A stretch of 64,000 bases of DNA from Nonomuraea fuscirosea (lineage in GTDB: Bacteria; Actinomycetota; Actinomycetes; Streptosporangiales; Streptosporangiaceae). The translations under genes were made by a program, and so were the position numbers. Shown piece after piece: positions 22,904-31,916 of this stretch. Within the stretch, counting starts at the first letter, position 1; every line of letters starts with the position of its first letter. Where the stretch lies: assembly GCF_003001935.1 (NCBI RefSeq), contig NZ_PVNG01000006.1, forward strand, positions 310,001 through 374,000. The letters run 5' to 3'. The notes below the pieces were generated by a model. That model worked only from the letters and a program-made list of their open reading frames with translations. It did not search any database and had not been told where the DNA came from.

Positions 22904-25636
22904 GTGAGCTCTTCCACGGACCTGGCCCGGCACGCGGCGATCTTCCAGCCCGGCGACCCGCCACGATCGGGGCACGTGGCCTTCCTCGACCCCGGCGGCG
23001 ATGACCTGATCACCATCGCCGACGCTGAAGAGCCGGGCATCAGGACCGTCCCGGCCACCCTCGTCCCCGTCGGCACGGCGGTGGCTACCCTGGCAAGGGC
23101 CCGCAAGGACCCCGGCGCCCACCCGGCCGCCCGCTTCTGGGGCGGCGCCGCGCTCATCGCGCTGCAACTGCTCACCCGCGGACGCATCCTGCCCGGCCTC
23201 TCCCCCGGCGACCACGACTCCTGGCGCGCCGGCCCGCTGGACGCCGACGACCTGCAGCGCGTCCGCGAGCTGGCCGCCGCCATGCCCGCCGCCGCCCGCG
23301 CCGTCCCGGTGGACGGCGCCGGCGAGCTGCTGCTGCCGGACGCCGAACCCCTCCTGCGCGCCTTCCTCGACGCCGTCGCCGACGCCATGCCGCGCTCGCC
23401 CGGCGCCGTCCGCGCCACCGGCGCCGCCGCCTACGCCGCGGTCAAGCCGGTGAAGGTCCCGCACCTGCGCGGTTGGGCGGAGGAGGTCTCGGCCGGGCTG
23501 GACGCCGGCCTGCGGCTGTCGCTGCGCATCGAGGCCGACGACCTGTCCGCCGCCGAGTTCGCCGCCGAATTCCGGGCCGTCGCCCAGCTGCACAGCCTGG
23601 CCGACCCGTCCCTCGTCGTGGACGCCGCCGACCTGTGGCAGGGCGCCGACCCCGGCTTCGGGCCGCGCGCCAAGATCGAGGCCACCCTCGCCGTCCGCCG
23701 CGCCGCCCGCGCCTGGCCCCGGCTGGAGCGGCTGCTCGACAGCGCCGTGCCCGACGAGCTCATCCTGACCGACGGCGACGTCGAGCAGCTGCTGGCCGGC
23801 GCAGCCGACCGCCTGGCCGCGGCCGGCGTGGACGTGCACTGGCCCAAGTCCCTGGTCCGCGGCCTCAGCGCCCGCGCCGTCATCGGCGACCGCGACCCCG
23901 CGCCCTCCGACATGCCCTCCTTCCTCGGCGGCCACCACCTGACCAGCTTCGACTGGCAGCTCGCCCTCGGCGGCGAACGCCTGAGCGCCGCCGAGATGGA
24001 CCGCCTGGCCGAGGCCCACCGCCCCGTCGTACGGCTGCGCGACCAGTGGGTGCTCATCGACCCCGAGCTCGCCCGCCGGGCCCGCCAGCGCGACCTCAAG
24101 CCGCTGACCGGCATCGAGGCGCTCGGCGCCGCCCTGACCGGCACGGTCGAGGTCGAGGGCGAGCAGGTGCCCGTCGAGCCCACCGCCTGGCTGAACGAGC
24201 TGCGCGAACGCCTGTCCGAGCCCGCCGACGCCGTCCGGCCCGACGGCCTGGCCGCCACCCTGCGCGACTACCAGCTCGCCGGGCTGCGCTGGCTGGCCAG
24301 GATGACCTCGCTCGGCCTGGGCGCCTGCCTGGCCGACGACATGGGCCTGGGCAAGACGATCACCCTCATCGCGCTGCACCTGCACCGTGACCAGGACGGG
24401 AGCGCCGGTCCCACGCTCGTGGTCTGCCCCGCCTCGCTGCTGGGCACCTGGGAGCGCGAGATCTCCAGGTTCGCGCCGGGCGTTCCCGTCCGCCGCTACC
24501 ACGGTCCGGGACGCACGCTCGCGGACGAGGGTTTCGTGCTGACCACGTACGCCACCATGCGCCTGGACGCCGCCGCGCTGGCCGCCCACCCCTGGGGCCT
24601 GCTCGTCGCCGACGAGGCCCAGCACGTCAAGAACCCCGCCTCCGGCACCGCCAAGGCGCTGCGCGAGATCCCCGCCGCCGCCCGCGTCGCCCTGACCGGC
24701 ACCCCCGTGGAGAACAACCTGTCGGAGCTGTGGGCCATCCTCGACTGGAGCACGCCCGGCCTGCTCGGCCCGCTCGCCACGTTCAGGGCCCGCTGGGCCA
24801 AACCCGTCGAGTCCGGCGACGGCGAGACCGCCGAGCGGCTCTCCCGGCTCGTCGGGCCGTTCCTGCTGCGCCGCCGCAAGAGCGACCCCGGCATCGCCCC
24901 CGAGCTGCCGCCCAAGACCGAGACCGACCGGCCCGTCGCCCTCACCACCGAGCAGGCCGGCCTGTACGAGGCGGTCGTCCGCGAGATCATGGCCGGCATC
25001 GCCGAGGCCGAGGGCATGGCCCGGCGCGGCCTCATCGTCAAGCTGCTCACCGGGCTCAAGCAGATCTGCAACCACCCCGCCCATTACCTGCACGAGGCCG
25101 ACCCGCGCCTGCCCGGCCGCTCCGGCAAGCTGGAACTGCTCGACGAGCTGGTCGACACCATCGTCGCCGAGGACGGCGCCGTCCTCGTCTTCACCCAGTA
25201 CGTCGCCATGGCCCGCCTGCTGGACCGCCACCTGACCGGCCGCGGGGTGGCCACCCAGCTGCTGCACGGCGGCACCCCCGTGGCCCGCCGCGAGGAGATG
25301 GTCCAGCGCTTCCAGGACGGCAGCGCCCCGGTGTTCCTGCTCTCGCTCAAGGCCGCCGGCACCGGGCTCAACCTCACCCGCGCCGACCACGTCATCCACT
25401 ACGACCGCTGGTGGAACCCCGCCGTCGAGGACCAGGCCACCGACCGCGCCTACCGCATCGGCCAGACCAAGCCCGTCCAGGTGCACCGCCTCATCGCCGA
25501 AGGCACGATCGAGGACCGCATCGCCCAGATGCTCACCGCCAAGCGCTCGCTCGCCGACGCCGTGCTCTCCTCCGGCGAGGCCGCCTTCACCGAGCTGACC
25601 GACGCCGAGCTCGCCGCCCTCGTGGAGCTCAGATGA
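22904..25636 (+). CDS. SNF2-family DNA helicase/translocase
   Basis: A 910-residue SWI2/SNF2 ATPase. Residues 1-400 include a bacterial SNF2-associated domain, and the ATPase starts at about 445 (LRDYQLAGLRWLARMTSLG). Motifs: Walker A DDMGLGKT near 480, DEAQ near 570, LTGTPVENNLSELW, and in the second lobe FTQYVAMA, LSLKAAGTGLNLT and DRAYRIGQ. Such proteins remodel nucleoprotein or act on stalled polymerase (HepA/RapA-like). The GTG start follows a leaderless-type -10. It overlaps the SWIM protein gene by four bases. Confidence 0.93.
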   Translation: MSSSTDLARHAAIFQPGDPPRSGHVAFLDPGGDDLITIADAEEPGIRTVPATLVPVGTAVATLARARKDPGAHPAARFWGGAALIALQLLTRGRILPGLSPGDHDSWRAGPLDADDLQRVRELAAAMPAAARAVPVDGAGELLLPDAEPLLRAFLDAVADAMPRSPGAVRATGAAAYAAVKPVKVPHLRGWAEEVSAGLDAGLRLSLRIEADDLSAAEFAAEFRAVAQLHSLADPSLVVDAADLWQGADPGFGPRAKIEATLAVRRAARAWPRLERLLDSAVPDELILTDGDVEQLLAGAADRLAAAGVDVHWPKSLVRGLSARAVIGDRDPAPSDMPSFLGGHHLTSFDWQLALGGERLSAAEMDRLAEAHRPVVRLRDQWVLIDPELARRARQRDLKPLTGIEALGAALTGTVEVEGEQVPVEPTAWLNELRERLSEPADAVRPDGLAATLRDYQLAGLRWLARMTSLGLGACLADDMGLGKTITLIALHLHRDQDGSAGPTLVVCPASLLGTWEREISRFAPGVPVRRYHGPGRTLADEGFVLTTYATMRLDAAALAAHPWGLLVADEAQHVKNPASGTAKALREIPAAARVALTGTPVENNLSELWAILDWSTPGLLGPLATFRARWAKPVESGDGETAERLSRLVGPFLLRRRKSDPGIAPELPPKTETDRPVALTTEQAGLYEAVVREIMAGIAEAEGMARRGLIVKLLTGLKQICNHPAHYLHEADPRLPGRSGKLELLDELVDTIVAEDGAVLVFTQYVAMARLLDRHLTGRGVATQLLHGGTPVARREEMVQRFQDGSAPVFLLSLKAAGTGLNLTRADHVIHYDRWWNPAVEDQATDRAYRIGQTKPVQVHRLIAEGTIEDRIAQMLTAKRSLADAVLSSGEAAFTELTDAELAALVELR

Positions 25637-26787
25637 CCCCCGCACTTGGAGCCCCGATGACCGCCAGCGCCGCCCGCGGCTTCCCCGCCTTCCCGCCGCA
25701 GCGCGCGGGCGCCCGTTTCGCCACCACCTGGTGGGGGCGCGCCTGGGTCCAGGCCATGGAGGACACCTCCCTGGATCACAAGCTGCTGCGCAAGGGGCGC
25801 GCGTACGCCAAGACCGGCCAGCTCGGCCCCATCACCGTCAGCCCCGGCCGGCTGGCCGCCGTCGCCGAGAGCGAGTACGACACCGTCGTCCGCGTCGAGC
25901 AGCTCGGCGACGCCGCCTGGGAACGCTTCCTGGACCAGGTGGCCGCCAAGTCCGGGCACATCGCCGCCCTGCTCGACGGCGACATGCCGCACGACCTGGT
26001 CGAGGCCGCCGCGGACGCGGCCGTGCCGCTGCTGCCCGCCGTCGGCGACCTGGAGCCCGAGTGCGGCTGCCCCGACTGGGGTCACCCGTGCAAGCACGCC
26101 GCCGCCCTGTGCTACCAGGCGTCCTGGCTGCTGGACGCCGACCCGTTCGTGCTGCTGCTCCTGCGCGGCCGCGGCGAGCGCGACCTCGTCGAGGCCCTGC
26201 AGGGACGCGACGCCCCGGCCCCCTCCACCCGGGCGGCTCCGGCAGGGGTGCCGGTCGCGCCGGCGTACGCGGCAGGGGTGCCCGCGCTGCCCGAACCGCC
26301 GCCCGCCGACGTCCCCCGCACGCTCCCCACCTGGGCGCCGGCCCCGGGCGTTGACGTGGCCGCCCTGGCCGGGCTGGCCGCCTCCGCCGCCGCGCGGGCC
26401 CGCGAGCTGCTGCTGCGCGGCCGCCTGCCGGAGCTGACCGAGCATCAGGACCACGTCAGGCTGGCCGCCGAGCACGACCTCGGCCTCGGCGGGCTCCCGG
26501 ACGCCGCCGTGCAGGCCTGGCGGTACGGCGGCGCGGACGGCCTGGACGCGCTGGAGAACGCCTGGACGCCGCCGCGCCGCGACGTGGCCAGGGCCCAGGC
26601 GCTGCTGGAGGCCGCCTGGGAGGACGAGACCCGGCCGGAGGTGCGGATCTGGCGCAACCGCTGGACGCTCGGCTCCCTGCAACTGCGTTACGGCCGCGAC
26701 GGCCGCTGGTACCCCTTCACGCTGCGCGAAGGCGACTGGTGGCCCGCCGGGCCGCCCGAGCGCGACCCGGCGGCCCTGCTGTCCTGA
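25633..26787 (+). CDS. SWIM zinc-finger protein
   Basis: A 384-residue protein containing a SWIM zinc finger, CGCPDWGHPCKHAAALCY (C-x-C-xn-C-x-H), at about residues 139-156. It starts at ATG 25633 in an ATGA overlap with the helicase gene; ATG 25657 is an alternative. A Pro/Ala-rich linker (about 195-235) leads to a helical C-terminal domain. SWIM proteins paired with SNF2 ATPases are a recurrent bacterial combination, and the tight coupling implies a joint DNA-directed function. Confidence 0.9.
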   Translation: MTPALGAPMTASAARGFPAFPPQRAGARFATTWWGRAWVQAMEDTSLDHKLLRKGRAYAKTGQLGPITVSPGRLAAVAESEYDTVVRVEQLGDAAWERFLDQVAAKSGHIAALLDGDMPHDLVEAAADAAVPLLPAVGDLEPECGCPDWGHPCKHAAALCYQASWLLDADPFVLLLLRGRGERDLVEALQGRDAPAPSTRAAPAGVPVAPAYAAGVPALPEPPPADVPRTLPTWAPAPGVDVAALAGLAASAAARARELLLRGRLPELTEHQDHVRLAAEHDLGLGGLPDAAVQAWRYGGADGLDALENAWTPPRRDVARAQALLEAAWEDETRPEVRIWRNRWTLGSLQLRYGRDGRWYPFTLREGDWWPAGPPERDPAALLS

Positions 26788-26866
26788 ACGCGGCTCCTGA
26801 ACGCTGCTTTTGGACGCGGCTCCCGAACACGGCGTCTCGAACGCGGCTCTTGGGCGCGGGCGCGGG
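26785..26866. repeat. Degenerate tandem repeat, unit about 12-14 bp
   Basis: Six imperfect copies of a unit near TGAACGCGGCTCC follow each other from the SWIM stop codon to just before the next gene (variants TGAACGCTGCTTT, GGACGCGGCTCCC, GAACACGGCGTCT, CGAACGCGGCTCT). No coding or hairpin function is evident. Confidence 0.55.
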
Positions 26867-27505
26867 TCAGGTGGCCACCGAGACGACGTGACCCACCGAG
26901 GCGGCGTCGCCGATCAGCTCCAGCAGGCACGCGGCCAGGTCGGCGCGGGTGGTGTTCATGCCGCCACGCAGGTTGCGGTCCATGGCCGTGCGGTAGGCGC
27001 CGGTACGGCCGGCGTCGGTCAGGCGGGACGGGCGCACGATTGTCCAGTCGAGGTCGCCGGCTCGCAGCAGCTCCTCCGCCCTGGCCAGGTCGGCGTACGA
27101 GTGGCGGAACAGGCGCTGGACGACGAGGGGCTTGAGCACGTACCGGACGAGGGGACCGTCGTCGGGGCCGGCCACCATGCCGGAGGCGCTGACCATCAGC
27201 AGGCGGCGCGAACCGGTGCGGCGCATGGCGGCCATGATGGAGGTGATGCTGCCGGAATGGACCGTGGTGGGGCCGCGCTCGCGCGTGCCCATCGCGCTCA
27301 GCACGGCGTCGCGGCCCTTGACCGCCGGCGCGACGGCGTCCGGGTCCATGACGTCGGCCTCCACGACGTCGAGGCGGTCCCGCAGGTCGGCGGGGAGCCG
27401 GGAGGCGTCGCGGACGACGGCCGTCATCTCGTGGGCCCGCTCCAGCCCCTGACGCAGGAGCTCCAGCCCGGTGCCGCCGGTCGCTCCGAAGACGGTGAGC
27501 CTCAT
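26867..27505 (-). CDS. NAD(P)-binding atypical SDR
   Basis: A 212-residue NmrA/YwnB-type atypical SDR. The cofactor motif is VFGATGGTG at residues 5-13, followed by VVRDASRLP and DAVLSAMGT. WTIVRPSRLTD and RADLAACLLELI are typical of the C-terminal half. These proteins are reductases, epimerases or redox sensors; no substrate can be named. AGAAGGAG precedes the ATG. Confidence 0.88.
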   Translation of the reverse strand: MRLTVFGATGGTGLELLRQGLERAHEMTAVVRDASRLPADLRDRLDVVEADVMDPDAVAPAVKGRDAVLSAMGTRERGPTTVHSGSITSIMAAMRRTGSRRLLMVSASGMVAGPDDGPLVRYVLKPLVVQRLFRHSYADLARAEELLRAGDLDWTIVRPSRLTDAGRTGAYRTAMDRNLRGGMNTTRADLAACLLELIGDAASVGHVVSVAT

Positions 27506-27581
27506 ACCGATCCGCTCCTTCTCCCTGGGGTGAGTAAGTGTCCACTCACACCCACCATAGCGCCCCGCGTGCCCGCTCGTC

Positions 27582-28394
27582 CTAGAGCGCGGCGGCGATC
27601 GGCTCCAGCCCCGCGATCAACGCGTCGAGCTCGTCCGCGCCGAGCACGTCGTACGCCGGCGCGGCCAGCTCGTCGGTGCGCGCCTCGATCCGCTCCTTGG
27701 TCTCCCGGCCGGCGTCGGTGAACCCGCCGGCGGCGTCCACCAGGCCGCGAGCGCGCAGCCCGTCGACGACGGCGGCCAGCCGCGCCTTGGGCAGATGGTG
27801 GATCCGGCCGAAGTCCTCCGCCCGCATCCCGAGCGAGAGGGCCAGCAGGACGTGGGCCTCGGTGCCGCCGATGCCGTGGGCGAGCAGGACGGCGTTGTGG
27901 CCGTCCCCCCGGTGCTCGCGCAGCAGCGTCGCCGCGTGCCACAGCCTGGCCACCGGCTCCTCGGGCACGGCGAGCTCCCGCAGCCCGGCGTACAGCGCCC
28001 GGCCCTCGGCCGGCGCGCTGCGGGCCGCCCGGAGGGCGAGGTCGGCGGCCCGCTCCAGGCCGGGCTGGTCGGCGAGCTCCCCGATCCGCTGCCGCAGCGC
28101 GGCGGCGCTGGCGCGCTCGCGTACGGCGATCGCCTCCTCCGGGGTGATCTTCCCCCAGACCCAGGGGATGTGGCGGGCCACCTCGCCCTCGGCGAAGTTG
28201 TAGAACACCGCGTGCACCACCCCGGCCGGCGCGAGTCCCAGCGGCGCGGCGCGGCCCGCGAAGTATCCGTCCCAGTAGTTGCGCATGCCGAGCGCCAGGA
28301 ACGCCTCGTTCACCGCCTCGGAGAAGGCGATGGTGGCGATCGGCTCGATGAGCTCGAACATGCGGCGGATCTTGGCCTGTGGGTGCGTCAGCAT
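27582..28394 (-). CDS. SCO6745-family protein (helix-turn-helix-like)
   Basis: A 270-residue actinobacterial protein that I recognise as the SCO6745 type, from FSEAVNEAFLALGMRNYWDG with YFAGRAAPLG, VVHAVFYNFAEGEVARHIPWVW and a C-terminal winged-helix-like stretch (HHLPKARLAAVVDGLRARGL, then FTDAGRETKERIE, like a MarR wing). The function is unknown; the C-terminus suggests regulation or ligand sensing. The ribosome site is weak. Confidence 0.75.
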   Translation of the reverse strand: MLTHPQAKIRRMFELIEPIATIAFSEAVNEAFLALGMRNYWDGYFAGRAAPLGLAPAGVVHAVFYNFAEGEVARHIPWVWGKITPEEAIAVRERASAAALRQRIGELADQPGLERAADLALRAARSAPAEGRALYAGLRELAVPEEPVARLWHAATLLREHRGDGHNAVLLAHGIGGTEAHVLLALSLGMRAEDFGRIHHLPKARLAAVVDGLRARGLVDAAGGFTDAGRETKERIEARTDELAAPAYDVLGADELDALIAGLEPIAAAL

Positions 28395-28575
28395 CGGTCG
28401 GCGTCTCTTTCGGTCGTGACGGCGCCCCTCGTGGGCGGCCCTTCACCCTGGCTACGAACGACGCGGCCCGGATTCGACGACTCGGGCCGAAGATTTTCCG
28501 CCGACTGAATTGGTCCTCTGACAGCTGGTCGGATCGGACCTTATCGAGGGTACCGATTCCTGCCAGGCTGAGGAC

Positions 28576-29940
28576 ATGACGACGACAGCGACCCGCTTCG
28601 AGGGCCAGGTGCTCACGCCTGGCGACACCGGCTACGACAGCGCCCGTACCGTCTGGAACGCCATGATCGACCGGCGTCCACGCATGATCGTCCGCGCGAC
28701 ATCCGTCGCCGACGTGGTGGCCGCGGTGCGACTGGCCCGCGAACAGGACCTGGAGATCGGCGTGCGCTGCGGCGGCCACAACGCCGCCGGCTTCGCCGTG
28801 CCCGACGACGGTCTCATGATCGACCTGACGCCCATGGGCGGCGTGCGGATCGACCCGGCCCGCCGCCTGGCCCGGGTGCAGGGCGGCGCGCTGCTCGGCG
28901 CGCTGGACCGGGCCTCCCAGGCGTACGGCCTGGCCACCACCGCCGGCAACGTCTCCCACACCGGCGTCGGCGGGCTCACCCTCGGTGGCGGCATGGGCTG
29001 GCTGGCCCGCCAGTACGGCCTGGCCTGCGACAACGTCGTCTCCTACACGGTGGTCACCGCCGAGGGCGACGTGGTGACCGCGAGCCGTACCGAGCACCCC
29101 GACCTGTTCTGGGGCCTGCGCGGCGGTGGCGGCAACTTCGGCGTCGTCACCGAGTTCGTGTTCCGGTTGCACCACACCGGCACGCGGACCCTGGTCGCCG
29201 AGTTCGACTTCCGCGCCGAGGACGCCGTCCCGGTCATCGAGGGCTGGCGCGACCTGAACGCGGTCGCGCCCCGGCAGGCGACGTTCACCGCCGGTGTCGG
29301 CAGTACTCCCTCCGGCCCGATCGCCACGCTGGGGTTCGTGTGGGTCGGCGACCCGGCCGAGGGCCGTCGGCTGCTGCCCGCGATGCGGGCGCTCGGGCGT
29401 CCCGTCGCCACCCGCGTCACCACGCCGTCGTACGTCGAACTGCAGCGCCGCGAGGACTCCACCGGCGGCCACGCGTACCGCCGCTACGCCAAGGGGCACT
29501 ACCTGCGAAGCTTTCCCACCGCGGCCATCGAGGCGTTTCTGCTGCGCGGCGGCTCCGACCTGAGCGCCGATCCGGGCCTGCCGGGCGTCGGCCTCCAGGC
29601 GCACGGCGGCGCCATCGCCGACGTCCCGGAGGCGGATGCGGCGTTCAGCCACCGCGACACGATGTTCGAGTTCGGCGCCGGCTCCCGCTGGAGCGACCCG
29701 GCCGAGGACGACGCCAGGATGGGTGCCGCCCGCGCCGCCGGGGCCGCGCTCGAACCGTACGCCGGCGGGATCTACGTCAACTCGTTGACGGCCGACGAAC
29801 TGGCCGATGAGCGGCGCGGTGTGCGGCGGGCGTACTCGGACGCGAAGCTGGCCAGGCTGACCGCGGTGAAGACCGCGTACGACCCGGCGAACGTGTTCCA
29901 CCTGAACCAGAACATCCGCCCGGCGCGATCAGCACGGTGA
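28576..29940 (+). CDS. FAD-binding oxidoreductase (BBE-like)
   Basis: A 454-residue PCMH/berberine-bridge-type flavoenzyme. The FAD-attachment His sits in RCGGHNAAG (about residue 75); the second covalent site, a Cys in bicovalent members, reads GNVSHTGVGG, so only one covalent bond is expected. The C-terminal BBE motif ends with YDPANVFHLNQNI. Members oxidise sugars or tailor natural products, often secreted, but no signal peptide is visible. It stands alone. Confidence 0.9.
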   Translation: MTTTATRFEGQVLTPGDTGYDSARTVWNAMIDRRPRMIVRATSVADVVAAVRLAREQDLEIGVRCGGHNAAGFAVPDDGLMIDLTPMGGVRIDPARRLARVQGGALLGALDRASQAYGLATTAGNVSHTGVGGLTLGGGMGWLARQYGLACDNVVSYTVVTAEGDVVTASRTEHPDLFWGLRGGGGNFGVVTEFVFRLHHTGTRTLVAEFDFRAEDAVPVIEGWRDLNAVAPRQATFTAGVGSTPSGPIATLGFVWVGDPAEGRRLLPAMRALGRPVATRVTTPSYVELQRREDSTGGHAYRRYAKGHYLRSFPTAAIEAFLLRGGSDLSADPGLPGVGLQAHGGAIADVPEADAAFSHRDTMFEFGAGSRWSDPAEDDARMGAARAAGAALEPYAGGIYVNSLTADELADERRGVRRAYSDAKLARLTAVKTAYDPANVFHLNQNIRPARSAR

Positions 29941-29974
29941 CCGGCCTTGGCGGCGAGCATCGTGACCGGCCGCG

Positions 29975-31402
29975 TCAGGAGCTCCGTACCTCCCGGATGG
30001 CCGTCGCCAGCAGCGCGACCCCTTCGGTGATGGCGCTCTCGCCGAGGATGGCGTAACCGAAGATCAGGCCGCCGGGCCCGGCGGCGGCGATCCGGTACGG
30101 CCCGACGCCCTGAACGCCGAGCCCGTGCCGGGCGGCGGCCGCCACCACGGCCGCCTCGTCGAGATCGGGCGGAAGCCAGGCGACCACGTGCTGCCCGGCG
30201 GCGATCCCGGCCGGTCGCAGCTCAGGCAGACGGGTACGCAGCGCGCCGAGCAGGACGTCGCGGCGCCGCCGGTACACCGGGCGCATCCGGCGCAGGTGAC
30301 GGTCGAACTCGCCGCGGCCGAGGAAGTCGGCGAACGTCAGCTGGTCGATGACCGGTGAACCGCGATCGGCGAGCAGCTTCGCCGCGGCGACGTCGGCGAC
30401 CAGGTGGGCGGGCAGCACCATCCAGCCGAGCCGCAGCCCCGGCGCGAGCGTCTTGCTGGCCGTGCCGCAGTAGACGACGTGGTCGGGGGCCAGGCCCTGC
30501 ATGGCGCCCACGGGAGAGCGGTCGTAGCGGTATTCGGCGTCGTAGTCGTCCTCGATCACGATCGCGCCGCGGCGCCTGGCCCAGCGGATCACCTCGGCCC
30601 TGGCCGCCGCCGGCAGCACCCCGCCGGTCGGCCACTGGTGCGACGGCGTGAGGATCAGCGCGTCGGCGTCGGCCCGGTCGAGCGCGTCGGTCCGGACGCC
30701 GTCCGGGCCCACCGGGATGCCGGTCACGTCGAGTCCCGCGTCCACGGCCAGCACCCGGGCGTCGTCGGCGGACGAGGGGTCCTCCATGGCGATCCGCTCG
30801 ACGCCGCGTGCCGCGAGCACCTGGATCAGCAGCGAGATGCCCTGGGCGTAGCCGTTGCAGACGACCACGTTGCCGGGGACGGCCAGGGTGCCGCGCACCC
30901 GGTTGAGGTAGTCGCACAGGGCCTGGCGCAGTTCGGGCACCCCGCGCCCGTCGAGGTAGGCGAACCGGTCGTTGGGCGTGGTGGTGAGCACACTGCGGAC
31001 CGAGCGCAGCCAGGCGGCCCGGGGGAACTGCGACACGTCGGTGCGCCCGTACCCGAAGTCGACCTTGAAACCGGGGCCCGGCGCCGTCGCCTGTGCGGGG
31101 TCCGCGCCGGCGGCGGCCGGCGGCATCGACGCCGCGACCTGGGTGTAGCCGCCCGAGCGGCTGGCCAGGTAGCCCTCGGCCACGAGCTGCTGGTAGGCCT
31201 CCACGACCACCCCGCGGGAAACCCCGAGCCCCGAGGCGAGGGTGCGGGTGGGCGGCAGCGACGCGCCGGCGCGCAACCGGCCGGCCCGGATGCTCGTGCG
31301 GATGGACGCCTCGATCTGCCGGTGCAGCGGCACTCCGGCGTCGCGGTCCAGCTCGATGAGCAGGTCCTCGGCCGGCCCGGAACCGGTCCTCGATCGCCCC
31401 AC
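29975..31402 (-). CDS. MocR/PdxR-type GntR regulator with aminotransferase domain
   Basis: A 475-residue fusion of a GntR winged helix (about 15-85; RAGASLPPTRTLASGLGVSR) and a fold-type-I aminotransferase-like domain. The PLP-binding Lys lies in YCGTASKTLAPGLRLGW and the DDYDAEYRYDR segment is characteristic. MocR proteins sense PLP or amino compounds, PdxR controlling PLP synthesis, but no PLP gene is adjacent. The GTG start at 31402 is 10 bases after the BlaI-like gene ends on the same strand. Confidence 0.92.
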   Translation of the reverse strand: MGRSRTGSGPAEDLLIELDRDAGVPLHRQIEASIRTSIRAGRLRAGASLPPTRTLASGLGVSRGVVVEAYQQLVAEGYLASRSGGYTQVAASMPPAAAGADPAQATAPGPGFKVDFGYGRTDVSQFPRAAWLRSVRSVLTTTPNDRFAYLDGRGVPELRQALCDYLNRVRGTLAVPGNVVVCNGYAQGISLLIQVLAARGVERIAMEDPSSADDARVLAVDAGLDVTGIPVGPDGVRTDALDRADADALILTPSHQWPTGGVLPAAARAEVIRWARRRGAIVIEDDYDAEYRYDRSPVGAMQGLAPDHVVYCGTASKTLAPGLRLGWMVLPAHLVADVAAAKLLADRGSPVIDQLTFADFLGRGEFDRHLRRMRPVYRRRRDVLLGALRTRLPELRPAGIAAGQHVVAWLPPDLDEAAVVAAAARHGLGVQGVGPYRIAAAGPGGLIFGYAILGESAITEGVALLATAIREVRSS

Positions 31403-31412
31403 GGAACGGACC

Positions 31413-31805
31413 CTACTCGTCGGCCAGCAGCCGGCGCAGGAGTTCCTCGTCGCCCGGATGCAGCTCGCCGACGAACCGCCGCAGGACGGTCGCGCGGTCG
31501 TCCTCGGCGTCGAGCAGGGCGCTCATCCGCTGCGCGACCAGCCCGGCGGCGTCGGTGAGAGCGCCGTAGCGGTAGGCGCGCCCTTCGCGGCGGCGGGCGA
31601 CCGCCTTCCTCCTGTGCAGGCGGACCAGCGTGGTGACGACGGCGCTGTAGGACAGCCCGCCCTCGGGATCGACGAGATCGCGGACCTGACCGGGCGTGAG
31701 CGAGCGCCCCGCGTCGCGCAGAGTGGCGAGGATCGCCGCCTCCAGTTCGCCGGGCCGGCGGCGCCGGCCTTGATCGGGAGAACCGTCCGCCGGATCTTCG
31801 TTCAT
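31413..31805 (-). CDS. BlaI/MecI/CopY-family repressor
   Basis: A 130-residue winged-helix repressor of the BlaI group: LEAAILATLRDAGRSLTPGQ, then LSYSAVVTTLVRLHRRKAV, and a C-terminal dimer helix with LRRFVGELHPGDEELLRRLL. BlaI proteins are normally inactivated by a partner M56 protease (BlaR1). Here the only M56 gene is 3.3 kb away, on the other side of efeUOB. The IdeR-type box at 31836-31854 is 30 bases upstream, so iron may control this gene. Confidence 0.87.
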   Translation of the reverse strand: MNEDPADGSPDQGRRRRPGELEAAILATLRDAGRSLTPGQVRDLVDPEGGLSYSAVVTTLVRLHRRKAVARRREGRAYRYGALTDAAGLVAQRMSALLDAEDDRATVLRRFVGELHPGDEELLRRLLADE

Positions 31806-31835
31806 CACGCCCACCCTACCGGCCCGCCTGGCTAG

Positions 31836-31854
31836 TTAGGTGAGCCTATGTTAA
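31836..31854. promoter_or_regulatory. DtxR/IdeR-type iron box (efeU/blaI side)
   Basis: TTAGGTGAGCCTATGTTAA matches 13 of 19 positions of the consensus TTAGGTTAGGCTAACCTAA, with the left half strongest. It lies between the divergent BlaI and EfeU genes, so it may control both. Confidence 0.65.
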
Positions 31855-31916
31855 CTTCTACAAGCGTGTAGCAGGGCTGAGCGTTGGCCCGCTCGCCCAA
31901 GCATTGGAGCAAATCG

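Noticed and set aside
22184..25645. Minus-strand open frame of about 1150 codons antisense to the SNF2 gene
   Set aside because: Its composition (very Gly/Ala/Val/His-rich low complexity) and the clear SNF2 motifs on the plus strand show that it is a high-GC shadow frame; only its end (22184-22801, DedA) is real.
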